Shown: positions 46,289-55,940, numbered from the stretch's first letter. The stretch: 64,000 nt of DNA from Facklamia languida CCUG 37842 (GCF_000245795.1 NZ_JH601133.1:1260994-1324993); one strand, 5' to 3'. A program made the numbers and translations. Notes: generated from the sequence alone by a model not told the origin.

Positions 46289-46957
46289 TTAATCTTGGCT
46301 ACCGCGCTTGGCTTGACGGTCTTTAATCATTGCAGCATCCCTTGCCAAATCAAGGGGACGTTCTGGTGGTTCGAAGAGGTTGTCACCAGGATGCAGAACG
46401 CGGACTACCCATTCGGGCTTTATGCGCCAGATATTGCCTTGCACATTGAAGGTGCCCCAATCTTCAATCTCAAAGATACGCTCCCAGGAAGCCTTGATCT
46501 TCTCTTTCATTTCAGGATAGAGGCCTTTGTACCGGTCGGTAAATAAGAAGTGGCCACTTTGAATGCCTAAAGCTTGCAATTCCTTCTGATGCGCTTTAGC
46601 ATCCTGATCATCTTTGGGGATATAGAGATAGTTCAAGACATAGTCCCACTTCATTCCATCAAAGTAGATGATCTCCTCTTTGGGGACTTTGAGACAATAG
46701 CAAATCGAATTATATTCAGGCTTCATGCAATACTTGTCCGTAACGGAACCCCAGATAGGGTACTCTGTTCCTTCAGGACGTGGAACGCGCTTTTCAGCCA
46801 TCTCGACGAAGGTCCGGTAACGGTCCATGAAATACTGGGCATCAGGACCTGTATGTAGGCGGACATAGAGTTCCTTGTTGGTGATTTCACCTTTTTGGAT
46901 TAACTCAAAGATCGAATTCTCATGTTGACGGGTAAATAGATCAACAAAATCTTCCAT
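46289..46957 (-). CDS. DUF3841-like protein
   Basis: A 222-aa soluble protein. The segment FMDRYRTFVEMAEKRVPRPEGTEYPIWG near 60-87 resembles the opening of DUF3841, whose function is unknown. Later LKVPKEEIIYFDGMKWDYVLNYLYIP and the aromatic SWERIFEIEDWG fit the same family. It has no signal peptide, membrane helix or known catalytic motif. It is monocistronic on the minus strand. The family is patchily distributed, so horizontal gain is possible, but base composition is like the neighbours. The family name is from memory and moderate in certainty. Confidence 0.6.
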   Translation of the reverse strand: MEDFVDLFTRQHENSIFELIQKGEITNKELYVRLHTGPDAQYFMDRYRTFVEMAEKRVPRPEGTEYPIWGSVTDKYCMKPEYNSICYCLKVPKEEIIYFDGMKWDYVLNYLYIPKDDQDAKAHQKELQALGIQSGHFLFTDRYKGLYPEMKEKIKASWERIFEIEDWGTFNVQGNIWRIKPEWVVRVLHPGDNLFEPPERPLDLARDAAMIKDRQAKRGSQD

Positions 46958-47316
46958 ATTAGCTCCACCCCTTTGCCTTCATTCTACTTAAATCTACAAG
47001 GGTCAGCAAGAGAAAGGGAAGAATGATACTGATTGATTCAAAAAGCAAAAGCAGTATATAAGTTTCGTGGATTCTAGTTTAATAGAATATTTGAAAGGGA
47101 TTTAAGACAAAATCTTTAAAAACAAGTCATTTTTAAATAAAATTAAGCTGGGATGTGTCTTAACGGCTAGCCTCTTTTCAGAAAGAATCATTCGATTACT
47201 TTTCATAAAAACCTTGAATTTATTAGAAATATTTATCAAACCATAGGCAAATTCTTTGCAAAGTTAGAATGATTTTCTTAAAATGGGAAAGTATTAAAGG
47301 ACTGGAGGAATTTAAA
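46958..47316. other. Intergenic region upstream of bdhA
   Basis: A 359-nt AT-rich gap between divergent genes. A possible plus-strand promoter is TTGATT then TATAAG around 47033-47062. No ORF, RNA gene or repeat is recognised. Confidence 0.4.
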
Positions 47317-48363
47317 ATGACAAAAATGAAAGCAGCAAGATGGTATGCCGCTAAAGACATTCGAGTTGAAGAAATTGAGGTACCAGAAGTTGGTGCTGGA
47401 CAAATTAAAGTGGCAATTAAATATACAGGGATCTGTGGATCTGACTTGCATGAATATTTAGCAGGCCCAATCTTTATCCCAGCTAATGAGAAGCATCCAA
47501 TTTCTGGTGTGCAAGCACCTTTAACCATGGGCCATGAATTCTGTGGCGAAGTTGTTGAAATTGGAGAAGGTGTCGAGAATGTAAAGGTGGGCGACCGAGT
47601 AGCAATTGAACCCATCATTGCAGAACACGGCTTAATTGGAGATTATAATTTAGACCCTAACTTGAACTTTGTGGGCTTAGCGGCCAATGGTGGCTTTGCA
47701 GAGTTCTGTGTTGTTGATGGAGAATTAGCCCATATCATTCCAGATAGCTTGAGCTATGAGCAAGCAGCCTTAACTGAACCGTCAGCGGTTGCTCTTTATG
47801 CGGTCCGTCAATCCGCTCTAAAGGCCGGCGATACAGCGGCAGTCTTTGGATGTGGACCAATCGGCTTATTGGTCATTGAATCACTTAGAGCCGCTGGTGC
47901 TTCCAAGATCTATGCGGTTGAACTCTCAGAAGAACGTCAAGCCAAGGCTGAAGAACTGGGTGCTATTGTGGTCCGTCCAGAAGAAGGTGAGAGCACGGTG
48001 GAAGCGATCCAACGCTTAACAGATGGTGGAGTGGACGTCTCTTATGAAGTGACCGGTGTGCCCGTTGTCTTACAACAAGCCCTTCAATCCGTTCGTAAGG
48101 CTGGTGAATGTATGGTGGTCTCCATTTGGGAGAAGGAAGCAGCCATCGACCCGAATGAATTGGCAATTGGCGAGAAGGCCCTTAAGGGAATTATTGCTTA
48201 CCGTCATATCTTCCCAAATGTGTTAGAATTGATGGAAAAAGGTTACTACTCTGCTGATAAGCTAGTGACCAAGAAGATTAAAGTGGATGATATCGTGGAA
48301 GAAGGATTCGAAGAATTAACTCGCGATAAATCTCAAGTTAAGATTTTGGTATCTCCTAAATAA
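47317..48363 (+). CDS. bdhA: (R,R)-butanediol dehydrogenase, zinc alcohol dehydrogenase family
   Basis: A 348-aa medium-chain dehydrogenase, very close in pattern to Bacillus BdhA. It has CGICGSDLHEYLAGPIFIP near 37, the catalytic-zinc GHEFCGEV near 68 and the NAD-binding AVFGCGPIGLLVIE near 174. The C-terminus is SADKLVTKKI...SQVKILV. As in BdhA, the four-Cys structural zinc loop is absent. It interconverts acetoin and 2,3-butanediol with NADH, regenerating NAD during fermentation. The start is the ATG after ACTGGAGGAA. It has its own terminator. Confidence 0.93.
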   Translation: MTKMKAARWYAAKDIRVEEIEVPEVGAGQIKVAIKYTGICGSDLHEYLAGPIFIPANEKHPISGVQAPLTMGHEFCGEVVEIGEGVENVKVGDRVAIEPIIAEHGLIGDYNLDPNLNFVGLAANGGFAEFCVVDGELAHIIPDSLSYEQAALTEPSAVALYAVRQSALKAGDTAAVFGCGPIGLLVIESLRAAGASKIYAVELSEERQAKAEELGAIVVRPEEGESTVEAIQRLTDGGVDVSYEVTGVPVVLQQALQSVRKAGECMVVSIWEKEAAIDPNELAIGEKALKGIIAYRHIFPNVLELMEKGYYSADKLVTKKIKVDDIVEEGFEELTRDKSQVKILVSPK

Positions 48364-48390
48364 GAAATTAGTAATGGATAAGACAGATAA

Positions 48391-48420
48391 AGCGGGCCTC
48401 ATAGAAGGTCCGCTTCTTTT
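48391..48420 (+). terminator. bdhA terminator
   Basis: AGCGG(G)CCT and AGGTCCGCT arms followed by TCTTTTG. Confidence 0.7.
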
Positions 48421-48502
48421 GATAGGCAATAAAAGGGCTAACTGGTATACTATTTCATATAAGAGTCTTTATAGATTCCAAAAAGAAGCATCGGAGGTTC
48501 AT

Positions 48503-48895
48503 ATGACAGCGATTTATACCAAAAATTATGAAGTGACTCCCGAACAGGCTGCCTCGGCAGTTGGGTCAGGAGACCTACCTGTTCTGGCCACACCGGCTTT
48601 GATTGCCTTGATGGAGAATGCTTGTTATACCTACAGCCAGGAAGTATTGATTGAAGACCCTCAGCAGACAAGTGTGGGGGCCAAGATCGAAGTGAACCAC
48701 CTCTTAGCGAGTCCTATTAAAGGGACGGTTCAGGTGGTTATTGACCAGGTTCACCAAGAAGGGCGGCATATCCATTTTGAGATGACGGCTTATGTGCAGG
48801 ATAAGAAAGTAGCGACCGGTTTACACGAACGGGTGATTATCGATCCAGACCGCCTCTTAGCTAAAGTGGACGCAAACTTTATTGATGAGGTCTAG
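48503..48895 (+). CDS. FlK-like thioesterase
   Basis: A 130-aa hot-dog-fold protein. VTPEQAASAVGSGDLPVLATP and ALMENACYTYSQEVL at residues 8-45 match the fluoroacetyl-CoA thioesterase-like group, with a Glu in MENA. A later VGAKIEVNHLLASPIKG supplies the active-site His region. It presumably hydrolyses a small acyl-CoA; the substrate is unknown. The ATG follows CGGAGG. The stop TAG overlaps the GTG of the next gene by one base, so it is coupled to the YdcF-like membrane protein. Confidence 0.85.
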   Translation: MTAIYTKNYEVTPEQAASAVGSGDLPVLATPALIALMENACYTYSQEVLIEDPQQTSVGAKIEVNHLLASPIKGTVQVVIDQVHQEGRHIHFEMTAYVQDKKVATGLHERVIIDPDRLLAKVDANFIDEV

Positions 48896-49821
48896 TGGCT
48901 GAAATGGCTTGGTTGATGACATGTCTTTGTTTGGGAGGCGCTATTTACTGTTATCGGCAGGATCCTCGTACTATTTGGTTAGGGATTTATTTAGTCTTGG
49001 GGATTGTCTGCCTCGCCCTAGCGTTAAATTCATACTATCCCCTGGCTATCATGGTGGTTCCTTCACTCCTCATCGTGGCGATTCTTATCTATAATGTGTA
49101 TGACTTACTAGTAAGACATCAGAAAAACCGAGTCAATATTGCCAGTTTACTTATTCTTTTGATTTTTATCATGATGGTTTATCTAAATGGCTACAAGGGG
49201 CAGGAAGGATCTGGACTGTTTTACGGGTTGATTTTGGCAGCGAGCTATTTCTTCTTATTATTTAATGCTTATCTTTTTACGGCGATTGCCGCTGTTTATC
49301 ATCGAAAGCCTAAGAGGGTCGATGCGATTGTGGTCTTGGGAGCTGGCCTTCGTGGCCGACAAGTTCCCAGTGTCTTGGCCAGTCGAATTAAGCGGGGGAT
49401 GCAAGTCCTCGATCAATTTCCGCAAGCCATTCTAATCATGTCTGGTGGCCAAGGGGAAGGGGAATCGGTCTCAGAGGCCCAGGCAATGAAGACCTTTGCG
49501 ACCAATAAAGGAGCTGATCCAGAACGGATCTACCTAGAAGCCAAATCTACTTCCACCTATGAGAACCTAGCTTTTACCAAGCGAATGTTGAAGCCGGGTT
49601 CTAAGTTAGCGATTGTGACCAACCACTACCATCTCTTGAGGGCCCTGTTAATTGCACGAGAGCTTGGGATTGAATGTGTGGGTTATGGCGCTCGGACCGC
49701 TTTTTTCTTTTCCTTAAGAGCCTTTGTGCGCGAGTTTGCAGGTTATCTCTACCTAAGATGGCGGCTTCATCTGGGGGTGGTGGTCTTGCTAGTTGGACTA
49801 GGCTTGTTAGGAGTAAAATAA
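48895..49821 (+). CDS. YdcF/ElyC-like (DUF218) membrane protein
   Basis: 308 aa from a GTG that overlaps the thioesterase stop; an ATG at 48904 is an alternative. Residues about 1-135 hold four or five membrane helices. The DUF218 domain (about 140-280) shows VDAIVVLGAGLRG, ILIMSGGQGEGESVSEAQAM, the acidic TYENLAFTKRML and VTNHYHLLRALLIARE. One more helix ends the protein. The family includes ElyC and SanA, linked to envelope integrity; biochemical function is unclear. The combined small operon with a thioesterase has no obvious pathway. Confidence 0.88.
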   Translation: MAEMAWLMTCLCLGGAIYCYRQDPRTIWLGIYLVLGIVCLALALNSYYPLAIMVVPSLLIVAILIYNVYDLLVRHQKNRVNIASLLILLIFIMMVYLNGYKGQEGSGLFYGLILAASYFFLLFNAYLFTAIAAVYHRKPKRVDAIVVLGAGLRGRQVPSVLASRIKRGMQVLDQFPQAILIMSGGQGEGESVSEAQAMKTFATNKGADPERIYLEAKSTSTYENLAFTKRMLKPGSKLAIVTNHYHLLRALLIARELGIECVGYGARTAFFFSLRAFVREFAGYLYLRWRLHLGVVVLLVGLGLLGVK

Positions 49822-49893
49822 TGGAAGATGAAGCTTTACAAATTGCTTCTCAACCCATATGATAAAAAGAGATGATAATGAGGAGGCATAACG

Positions 49894-50247
49894 ATGGCAA
49901 AAGTATATACCCACTATGGCTTATGGTTGCAGGAAGAAGAGGAGAATCAAGTTCGGATTGGCTTGTCTTTATGGGGGCAAGATTCCGCTGGCGAGATCTC
50001 TTATTATGAATTACAAGAAGAAGGGGCCTTCAAGAAGGGCGATGCCCTCTTCTCAGTAGAAGGGTCTAAGGCGGTTACTGAACTGGAAGCACCTTTTGAT
50101 GGTGAAATTGTTCAAGTCAATGAGGTCTTGAGCGCACATCCAGAAGATTTGAATGACAAGGATGAAGATAAGAACTGGTTCGTGCTTGTAACAACAGATC
50201 AATTCAAGGCAGAGGATTATTTAGTAGAAGACCAACCAATTGATTAA
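49894..50247 (+). CDS. GcvH-like lipoyl-carrier protein
   Basis: A 117-aa glycine-cleavage H-like protein. GLWLQEEEENQVRIGLSLWGQDSAG opens like GcvH, and the lipoyl site is in FSVEGSKAVTELEAPFDGEI near 59, with the Lys retained in SKAV. It is about 10 residues shorter than GcvH. No gcvT or gcvP is next to it, so it may serve as a lipoate relay carrier or in an ADP-ribosylation-type GcvH-L system rather than in glycine cleavage. The ATG follows GAGGAGG. It is followed by its own terminator. Confidence 0.85.
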   Translation: MAKVYTHYGLWLQEEEENQVRIGLSLWGQDSAGEISYYELQEEGAFKKGDALFSVEGSKAVTELEAPFDGEIVQVNEVLSAHPEDLNDKDEDKNWFVLVTTDQFKAEDYLVEDQPID

Positions 50248-50252
50248 ACTGA

Positions 50253-50281
50253 TGCTAGTGGGAGTTCCACTAGCTTTTTTT
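50253..50281 (+). terminator. Terminator of the gcvH-like gene
   Basis: GCTAGTGG and CCACTAGC arms with a 6-nt loop, then TTTTTTT. The sequence 50282-50519 holds nothing else I recognise. Confidence 0.9.
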
Positions 50282-50519
50282 GTGGTTGTTTCAATAAGCG
50301 CTGTATTTTTTGTAAGGAATCGATCATGCGACTCAATAAACTGAAGTTCATTCATATTCGATTTAAGATAAGCGGGTTGATTATTAACAAATCATTCTAC
50401 CTTTTAATGTTCGATTGGGGGATACGTTTGGTGTTTCATATCTCCTTCAAAGGCTGAGTAACATTGACTTTAGGCGTTTTCTTTGCTATATTGGCTGAAG
50501 AGATTATTAAGGAATTCAG

Positions 50520-51860
50520 GTGTTGAGAATGAAAAAAGATCACGGCTCTCTATATGGAATTGGAATTGCCATTGGTTTCGTCTTTATCGTGATGATGGTC
50601 ACCATGGTGAGCCAGTTTTTCACAACCAGTAATGAAGGGGTCCCCCATACACATGCTCAGGACCAAGAAGGGGGAATGGTCTATGAAGTCTTTTCTCTTT
50701 ATCAGCAAGATCCAATTTCAGTTGATGGCCGGGTTGACTTGATTAATGACAACTCCTATTATTACGACCCAGAAAAAGGAGAAGTGGAGCAAATTGCGGT
50801 CCAAGATGGCCAGATGGTTAAGAAGGGGGACCTGCTCTTTAAGTATCTCCAAAAGGGCGACCTACAAGAAGAGATCGAAGATACTCTCCGTGAGCAGACA
50901 CGGTTATATAATCAACGGGTTTCGCTGATTGATCAATTATCAAAACAGACCGGCCTGCTTTATAACTACCAAGGAGACACCCTAGCAGGTTATTGGGCGC
51001 AAGATGGAAACTACTATTATTATGTCAGCGAAGTTATCGGTAAGTCGGGTTTGCCCCTTGTTTCAGACAACCCAGTTGATGAAGCAACTTTTCAAGAGAA
51101 TGTCCAAGGGCAAACAGAAGGGGCTGATTCGAGTGAAGGTCTTAAGGATGAGATCCGACAAGTCAACCAGCAAATTGAAGAAATTGAGATTAAGCTCTTA
51201 CGACTTTATAATAAGCAACACGGTGAAGTGAGAGCCGACTATGACGGGAAGGTTATCTTAAATCCTGAAGGGAAGGACCGAACGCATGTACCGCTTGTTC
51301 GCATCATTTCCCAAGGGGTACAAGTTAAAGGGTCCGTATCGGAATATGAATTCTACTTATTAGCCAAAGATCTCCCTGTACAAGTCTATGTGAATGCGGA
51401 AGATCGGTATGTGGAAGGGACGATTGTTCGCTATGATGAGATTCCACCAGCTAGTCCTGTGAGTGATAAATCGGATAGTCCAGAACCGATTGATCCGGGT
51501 CCTGGAGGCATGAACACTGGGACACAATTTGGTTTTGTGGTGTCACCAGATGACTTTATCCAACCTGGTTTTACAGTCAAGATTCAAATGGCTCCATCCG
51601 GGATTGTTGTCCCCCAAGAAGCCATCTTGGATGAGGGAGACCAGCAATTCGTCTTTCGCTATGTTGATGGCAAGGCCGTTAAGACCCCTGTCAAGATTCA
51701 ACAGCAAGGCTTACAGAAAGTTGTCAAACATGGCTTATCAGTTGAGGATCAATTGTTGCTTTATCCTTTTGATTTGAAAGATGGGCAAGTGGTTGAAGTC
51801 ATGGATCCGGCTGGAATGGATGCCATGGGGGATGACATGATGGAAGAAGGACTAGAATAG
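50520..51860 (+). CDS. HlyD/MacA-like membrane-fusion (adaptor) protein
   Basis: 446 aa from a GTG 6 nt after AAGGA; an ATG 9 nt later is possible. A single N-terminal membrane helix (GIGIAIGFVFIVMMVTMV, about 14-31) is followed by a barrel-sandwich domain. The helical hairpin spans about 115-240 (EIEDTLREQTRLYNQRV, then GLKDEIRQVNQQIEEIEIKLLRLYNKQHG), and the beta domain ends in QEAILDEGDQQFVFRYVDGK. It links an ABC exporter to the outside of the membrane. It is the first gene of an operon with a MacB-type ATPase and an FtsX permease, like YknXYZ systems that export peptides or toxins. Confidence 0.9.
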   Translation: MLRMKKDHGSLYGIGIAIGFVFIVMMVTMVSQFFTTSNEGVPHTHAQDQEGGMVYEVFSLYQQDPISVDGRVDLINDNSYYYDPEKGEVEQIAVQDGQMVKKGDLLFKYLQKGDLQEEIEDTLREQTRLYNQRVSLIDQLSKQTGLLYNYQGDTLAGYWAQDGNYYYYVSEVIGKSGLPLVSDNPVDEATFQENVQGQTEGADSSEGLKDEIRQVNQQIEEIEIKLLRLYNKQHGEVRADYDGKVILNPEGKDRTHVPLVRIISQGVQVKGSVSEYEFYLLAKDLPVQVYVNAEDRYVEGTIVRYDEIPPASPVSDKSDSPEPIDPGPGGMNTGTQFGFVVSPDDFIQPGFTVKIQMAPSGIVVPQEAILDEGDQQFVFRYVDGKAVKTPVKIQQQGLQKVVKHGLSVEDQLLLYPFDLKDGQVVEVMDPAGMDAMGDDMMEEGLE

Positions 51861-51869
51861 GGTGCCAGT

Positions 51870-52634
51870 ATGGAATTAAACACAAGACGACCCTTGATCC
51901 AAGTAAGACACTTAGCCAAGTCCTTCCGAAATGGAGACCAGGTCTTGCAAGTGCTCAAAGATATTTCGCTTGATATTTATGAGGGAGATTTTATTTCAGT
52001 AATGGGACCATCTGGTTCCGGTAAGTCTACCTTCATTAATGTTTTGGGCTTTCTTGATAATCATTTTCAAGGCGAGTATTTATTTCAAGGGAAGACCGTT
52101 TCAGAACGATCAGACCGCCAGATCGCACAATTACGCAACGAGAGCGTCGGTTTTGTTTTTCAAAGCTTTAACTTGATCGCAAATATGTCCGTTCTGCAGA
52201 ATGTCCGTCTCCCTCTGCTCTATGCGGGTATGTCATCAAGCAAAGCCCATCAGGAAGTCTTACGGGTTCTGGTAAAGGTCGGTTTGAAAGACAAAGTAAA
52301 TGCGAAACCACATGAATTGTCGGGGGGGCAAAGACAGCGGGTGGCGATCGCGCGAGCTTTAGTCAATCATCCTAAATTTATTATTGCAGATGAGCCAACC
52401 GGAGCCTTAGATACCAAGACTTCTGCCAGCATCATGGACATCCTGGCCAACTTACACCGGGAGGACGGGGTGACCATAGTCATGGTCACGCATGATCCGA
52501 GTCTCCAACGGTACGCGACTCGACATGTGGTCATGATGGACGGGGCCATTCATGAAGTAGCCCAGCATGAGGCTGAAAAGCTCATCCAATCATTTAATTT
52601 GGAAAGTGAGGCAGTGGATGATGAGGATCAGTGA
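51870..52634 (+). CDS. MacB/YknY-type ABC transporter ATPase
   Basis: A 254-aa ABC ATPase. Walker A is GPSGSGKST near 48, the Q-loop is FVFQSFNLIANMSV, the signature is LSGGQRQR near 150, Walker B is FIIADEPTGALDTKTS near 170, and the His switch is in VMVTHDP. The FNLIANMSVLQNVRLPLLYAG segment is typical of the MacB/LolD group. It follows the adaptor by 9 nt and overlaps the permease by 17 nt. It powers the exporter at the cytoplasmic face. Confidence 0.95.
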   Translation: MELNTRRPLIQVRHLAKSFRNGDQVLQVLKDISLDIYEGDFISVMGPSGSGKSTFINVLGFLDNHFQGEYLFQGKTVSERSDRQIAQLRNESVGFVFQSFNLIANMSVLQNVRLPLLYAGMSSSKAHQEVLRVLVKVGLKDKVNAKPHELSGGQRQRVAIARALVNHPKFIIADEPTGALDTKTSASIMDILANLHREDGVTIVMVTHDPSLQRYATRHVVMMDGAIHEVAQHEAEKLIQSFNLESEAVDDEDQ

Positions 52635-53844
52635 GATACTTAAGGCCTCTTTGGCGACCCTTCGGATGAATGGTCGCCGGACCTTTTTGACCATGATCGG
52701 AATTATTATTGGAATTGCGGCCGTCATTACGATCCTCAGCTTAGGTAAGGGGTTTGAAAAGCAGACTCTGGATTCGTTGGCTAAGGATGAAAAGGGAAGA
52801 CGGAGCCAGATTTTTTATTATAATATCAGTGATTTCGACCAGGATCCTTCTCAGCTGGATCCCTTCTCCAGTCAAAATGTTGACTATATTTCCAGTTTAC
52901 CAGGAGTGGATGAAGTGAGTCTATCGGGCGAACAAGTCACTGAGGAATATATGGGTATTCGCTACCGCCAGCTAGAAGAATATTATACCGTCGCGATTTC
53001 CGAGAGCACTCAATATCGGCTATTAGCCGGCCGTAATTTGAATTTAGCGGATTCAAATGCCAAGATGCCCTATGCGATGATTGATGAGATGACGGCGATG
53101 ACCTTCTTTGGTCAAGCAGACCAGGCTTTACATAAGGTGCTGACCATTGATAGTCATGACTATACCATCGTTGGGGTCTTTATCCCAGATATAAACCCGG
53201 ACCAAAACCTGGACCCTATGGTGGATAATGGGATGATGAATATGAATCAACTGGCGATTCCAACTGGAACTTATCGGCGGTTCTCTCTTCAATCGAGCTA
53301 TAATTATAGTATGAAGGTCTTCTACCAGGATGCTGCTGATATGAAGGGGCTGAACCAAGAGATTAATCAGTACCTCCAGGATAATGGCCATGAGCGAGAG
53401 AACGGAACTTATGAGTATTATGATATGACGGAGACGATGGATGAGATTGGTAACCAGTTGAAGATGATCACGCTCTTTATTACTGCGATCGCGGCGATTT
53501 CCTTATTTATTGCAGGTGTCGGTGTGATGAATATGATGTATATTTCAGTCGCTGAGCGCACCAAGGAAATTGGGATCAGGCGGTCCATTGGAGCGACCAA
53601 GCAGTCCATCCAGTGGCAATTCTTGTTAGAAGGGATTGCGATTACGACCCTTGGAGGGTTGATTGGCTATGTTTTAGGATTTACTATCGCCAAAATCATT
53701 GGGAATTTTATCAGCTTCCAGGCAGTCTTTGATATTCCGACCGCTCTTTTGACTGTGGTGATTTCGGTTCTAATTGGGATCCTATCCAGTGTCTTTCCAG
53801 CTCGCCAAGCCTCACGTAAGAATGTCATTGAAATTCTAAGATAA
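52618..53844 (+). CDS. MacB/FtsX-type ABC transporter permease
   Basis: A 408-aa membrane protein with the MacB topology. One helix (TFLTMIGIIIGIAAVITILSLG, about 22-43) is followed by an extracytoplasmic domain of about 240 residues, then three helices in the FtsX domain (about 290-405), including ITLFITAIAAISLFIAGVGVMNMMYISVAERTKEIG. The start is the ATG at 52618; a second ATG is adjacent. The substrate is unknown. Acidic or regulatory two-component genes are not adjacent. Confidence 0.93.
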   Translation: MMRISEILKASLATLRMNGRRTFLTMIGIIIGIAAVITILSLGKGFEKQTLDSLAKDEKGRRSQIFYYNISDFDQDPSQLDPFSSQNVDYISSLPGVDEVSLSGEQVTEEYMGIRYRQLEEYYTVAISESTQYRLLAGRNLNLADSNAKMPYAMIDEMTAMTFFGQADQALHKVLTIDSHDYTIVGVFIPDINPDQNLDPMVDNGMMNMNQLAIPTGTYRRFSLQSSYNYSMKVFYQDAADMKGLNQEINQYLQDNGHERENGTYEYYDMTETMDEIGNQLKMITLFITAIAAISLFIAGVGVMNMMYISVAERTKEIGIRRSIGATKQSIQWQFLLEGIAITTLGGLIGYVLGFTIAKIIGNFISFQAVFDIPTALLTVVISVLIGILSSVFPARQASRKNVIEILR

Positions 53845-53851
53845 GCTAAAG

Positions 53852-53948
53852 AACCCCTTGCTCGATTGGGATGGGCCTTCTGCAAGCAAAGACTATGTGA
53901 GTCAAGTTTGCTGAGAAGGGACCACCATGAGCAAGGGGTTATTGATTT
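53852..53948. terminator. Terminator between exporter operon and surE
   Basis: AACCCCTTGCTC and GAGCAAGGGGTT arms bracket a 65-nt branched interior, followed by ATTGATTTG. It lies between convergent genes. Confidence 0.7.
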
Positions 53949-53969
53949 GTGAGGATAGATTGACTTCAA

Positions 53970-54764
53970 CTAATAGACCGATTCGTCGTTGAACCACTGT
54001 TGGACCTTATTGAGTAAGGCCTCGTTGTTTTGTTTAACGAGTAGAGGGGAGACCGTGATGCTTCCCTTACGCAAACGGTCGATATCCGTACCTTCCTTGA
54101 CAGAGACGGTCCGATAATGACTGGATAAATAATAGACCTTCTGTCCATCATAATCCAAGTCTTCGTGGTAGGAGAACTTGCGGGCATCGAGTTCGATTGG
54201 AAGGACTTCGACTGGAACTGGAGTCTCCTGCCTAGTAGGCTTGTAGGCCGGGAAGTTTAGATTGATTAAGGTATTATCGGGGAAGACTTTGGCCAATAAA
54301 ACTTTGAGAACGCGCTTGAGATCGGGAATAATTTCTTGGTAAGCGAGTGAGCCGTCTGGCTGGCGCTCTAAAGAGGTGGCGATAGCAGGGACACCATGTA
54401 AGACTGCCTGGCGAGCGGCTGCTACAGTACCTGAGTAATAGATATCTTGCCCAGCGTTCACACCTGCATTAATACCCGTCACGACAAAGTCAGGCTTCTG
54501 TTCTTGATAGAAGACATCCATGGCAATATTAACGGTATCCGCGGGCGATCCGTTGACCGTGTAGACTTGGATTCTGTCGGTTGACCGATCTTCTAAATGG
54601 GTCAGTGTTAAGGGACGGCGGGTGGTAATAGCATGGCTAAAACCTGATTTTTCACTGTCTGGACAGACGATGCGGACATGACCGAAGAGGCTGAGGGTTG
54701 AAGCCAATACATGAATTCCTTGACAGTCGATCCCATCATCATTCGTAACCAAAAAATTTAACAT
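53970..54764 (-). CDS. surE: 5'/3'-nucleotidase SurE
   Basis: A 264-aa metal-dependent nucleotidase. The N-terminal metal motif NDDGIDCQGI at about 8-17, SEKSGFSHAITTRRPLTL near 37 and NGSPADTV with GINAGVNAGQDIYYSGTVAAARQ near 71-113 are family signatures. It dephosphorylates nucleoside monophosphates in the cytoplasm. It is monocistronic on minus. The C-terminal 60 residues are normal for the longer SurE forms. Confidence 0.95.
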   Translation of the reverse strand: MLNFLVTNDDGIDCQGIHVLASTLSLFGHVRIVCPDSEKSGFSHAITTRRPLTLTHLEDRSTDRIQVYTVNGSPADTVNIAMDVFYQEQKPDFVVTGINAGVNAGQDIYYSGTVAAARQAVLHGVPAIATSLERQPDGSLAYQEIIPDLKRVLKVLLAKVFPDNTLINLNFPAYKPTRQETPVPVEVLPIELDARKFSYHEDLDYDGQKVYYLSSHYRTVSVKEGTDIDRLRKGSITVSPLLVKQNNEALLNKVQQWFNDESVY

Positions 54765-54894
54765 AAGTTCTAGGCTCCTTTTTAATGTTAACTAGAGTAT
54801 AACAGACCCATGTAAAGATTGTGTAAAGATTCTAGGTTTGACTAAGTGGCTTAACAGCAGTCGCAAGGTCAGAGTGACGGCTGGCTAGAGCAAG

Positions 54895-55692
54895 CTAGCT
54901 TCCCCAGTTATAAAGAACTCGGTTGAAATTTAGATTGAGGAGGTCTTCTCGCCTGATCATAAATTGACCTATCCCATCGTCTGGCCAGTGGATAGGACCT
55001 TGGGAATCTAATTGGAGAAGAACAGTATCAAATCCTTGCCAGTCTCTTATTTGCCAGCGGGGGTCTTGATCGTTGAAGGCGGGATAACCACCTATCATGC
55101 TGCCATAAGGGTCCCATTGTTCAAAGACCTCATCTTTGAATCCTTCTTGTTCAAGGCTTGAGAGGGGGGCGAGAAAGGCTTGGACGTCTTGGTGAGATCC
55201 ATAAATATTCCAAAGAGGGGGAATGATTGTTTTTTCAAAGTCGATCGCATAAGCTTGATCGATCGCCAGGGGAAAGGATGGCTTAATCTCCTGGTTATTT
55301 AAGGCCATTAAGGACTGGATCTTAGCAGGAGTTAAGGACTGGTGGATCTCAGGATAATGGAGGATGCGCCAGTCCTTCTGGTCAGTGGATCCGATTTGGG
55401 GTCCTCGACCGAAATAGGGGTCTGTTTGGCTGATCCAAAATTGGATCAGCCCTTTTTGGGGAAAGCCTTTAAGCGCGTGACCAGCCATCTGCTCATAATT
55501 AATTTGAGCGAGCAGCCGCATGGGGTAACCTTCAAGGTCACGTGGCAGGGCCTCTTCTTCTTCCAAATAAGGGATGCCACCCAGCTTGCTTTGGGTCAAG
55601 TTGGACTCATCTAATGGACTTAGGGTGAGATCTAGCCGCGGATGATTAAACTGTTGGCGGAATAGCTGGACTAAGTTGGGATAGTTTGGCAT
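54895..55692 (-). CDS. YwqG-like (DUF1963) protein
   Basis: A 265-aa soluble protein with the DUF1963 pattern. KLGGIPYLEEEEALPRDLEG near 36-55, MRLLAQINYEQM near 59 and GLIQFWISQTD near 85 are typical, and the C-terminal VLLQLDSQGPIHWPDDGIGQFMIRREDL matches too. Function is unknown; Bacillus YwqG is a relative. It is monocistronic on minus, 130 nt from surE, with no known operon partner. The plus strand upstream has the HAD gene start. Confidence 0.85.
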   Translation of the reverse strand: MPNYPNLVQLFRQQFNHPRLDLTLSPLDESNLTQSKLGGIPYLEEEEALPRDLEGYPMRLLAQINYEQMAGHALKGFPQKGLIQFWISQTDPYFGRGPQIGSTDQKDWRILHYPEIHQSLTPAKIQSLMALNNQEIKPSFPLAIDQAYAIDFEKTIIPPLWNIYGSHQDVQAFLAPLSSLEQEGFKDEVFEQWDPYGSMIGGYPAFNDQDPRWQIRDWQGFDTVLLQLDSQGPIHWPDDGIGQFMIRREDLLNLNFNRVLYNWGS

Positions 55693-55940
55693 GGTTCGTC
55701 TCCTTGATCTTCGATGGCTTCATTATAGAGGGCGATTGTATGAAGTACAAGGTAGATGACCTGAACCTTCAATCCTCTGGTTTCAGTAAAAATCTGTTTA
55801 TAGTCTACATTTGCAGGTTAAAGACTGGCCCTTAAAGAATAATTTCATGAGAATTATTAGGCTTTGGTCAAAGGCTTGCCTAATTAGAAGGTAAAGCGTT
55901 ATCATACTGTTAAGACAAGTAATGCGAGAGGAGTTTAACC

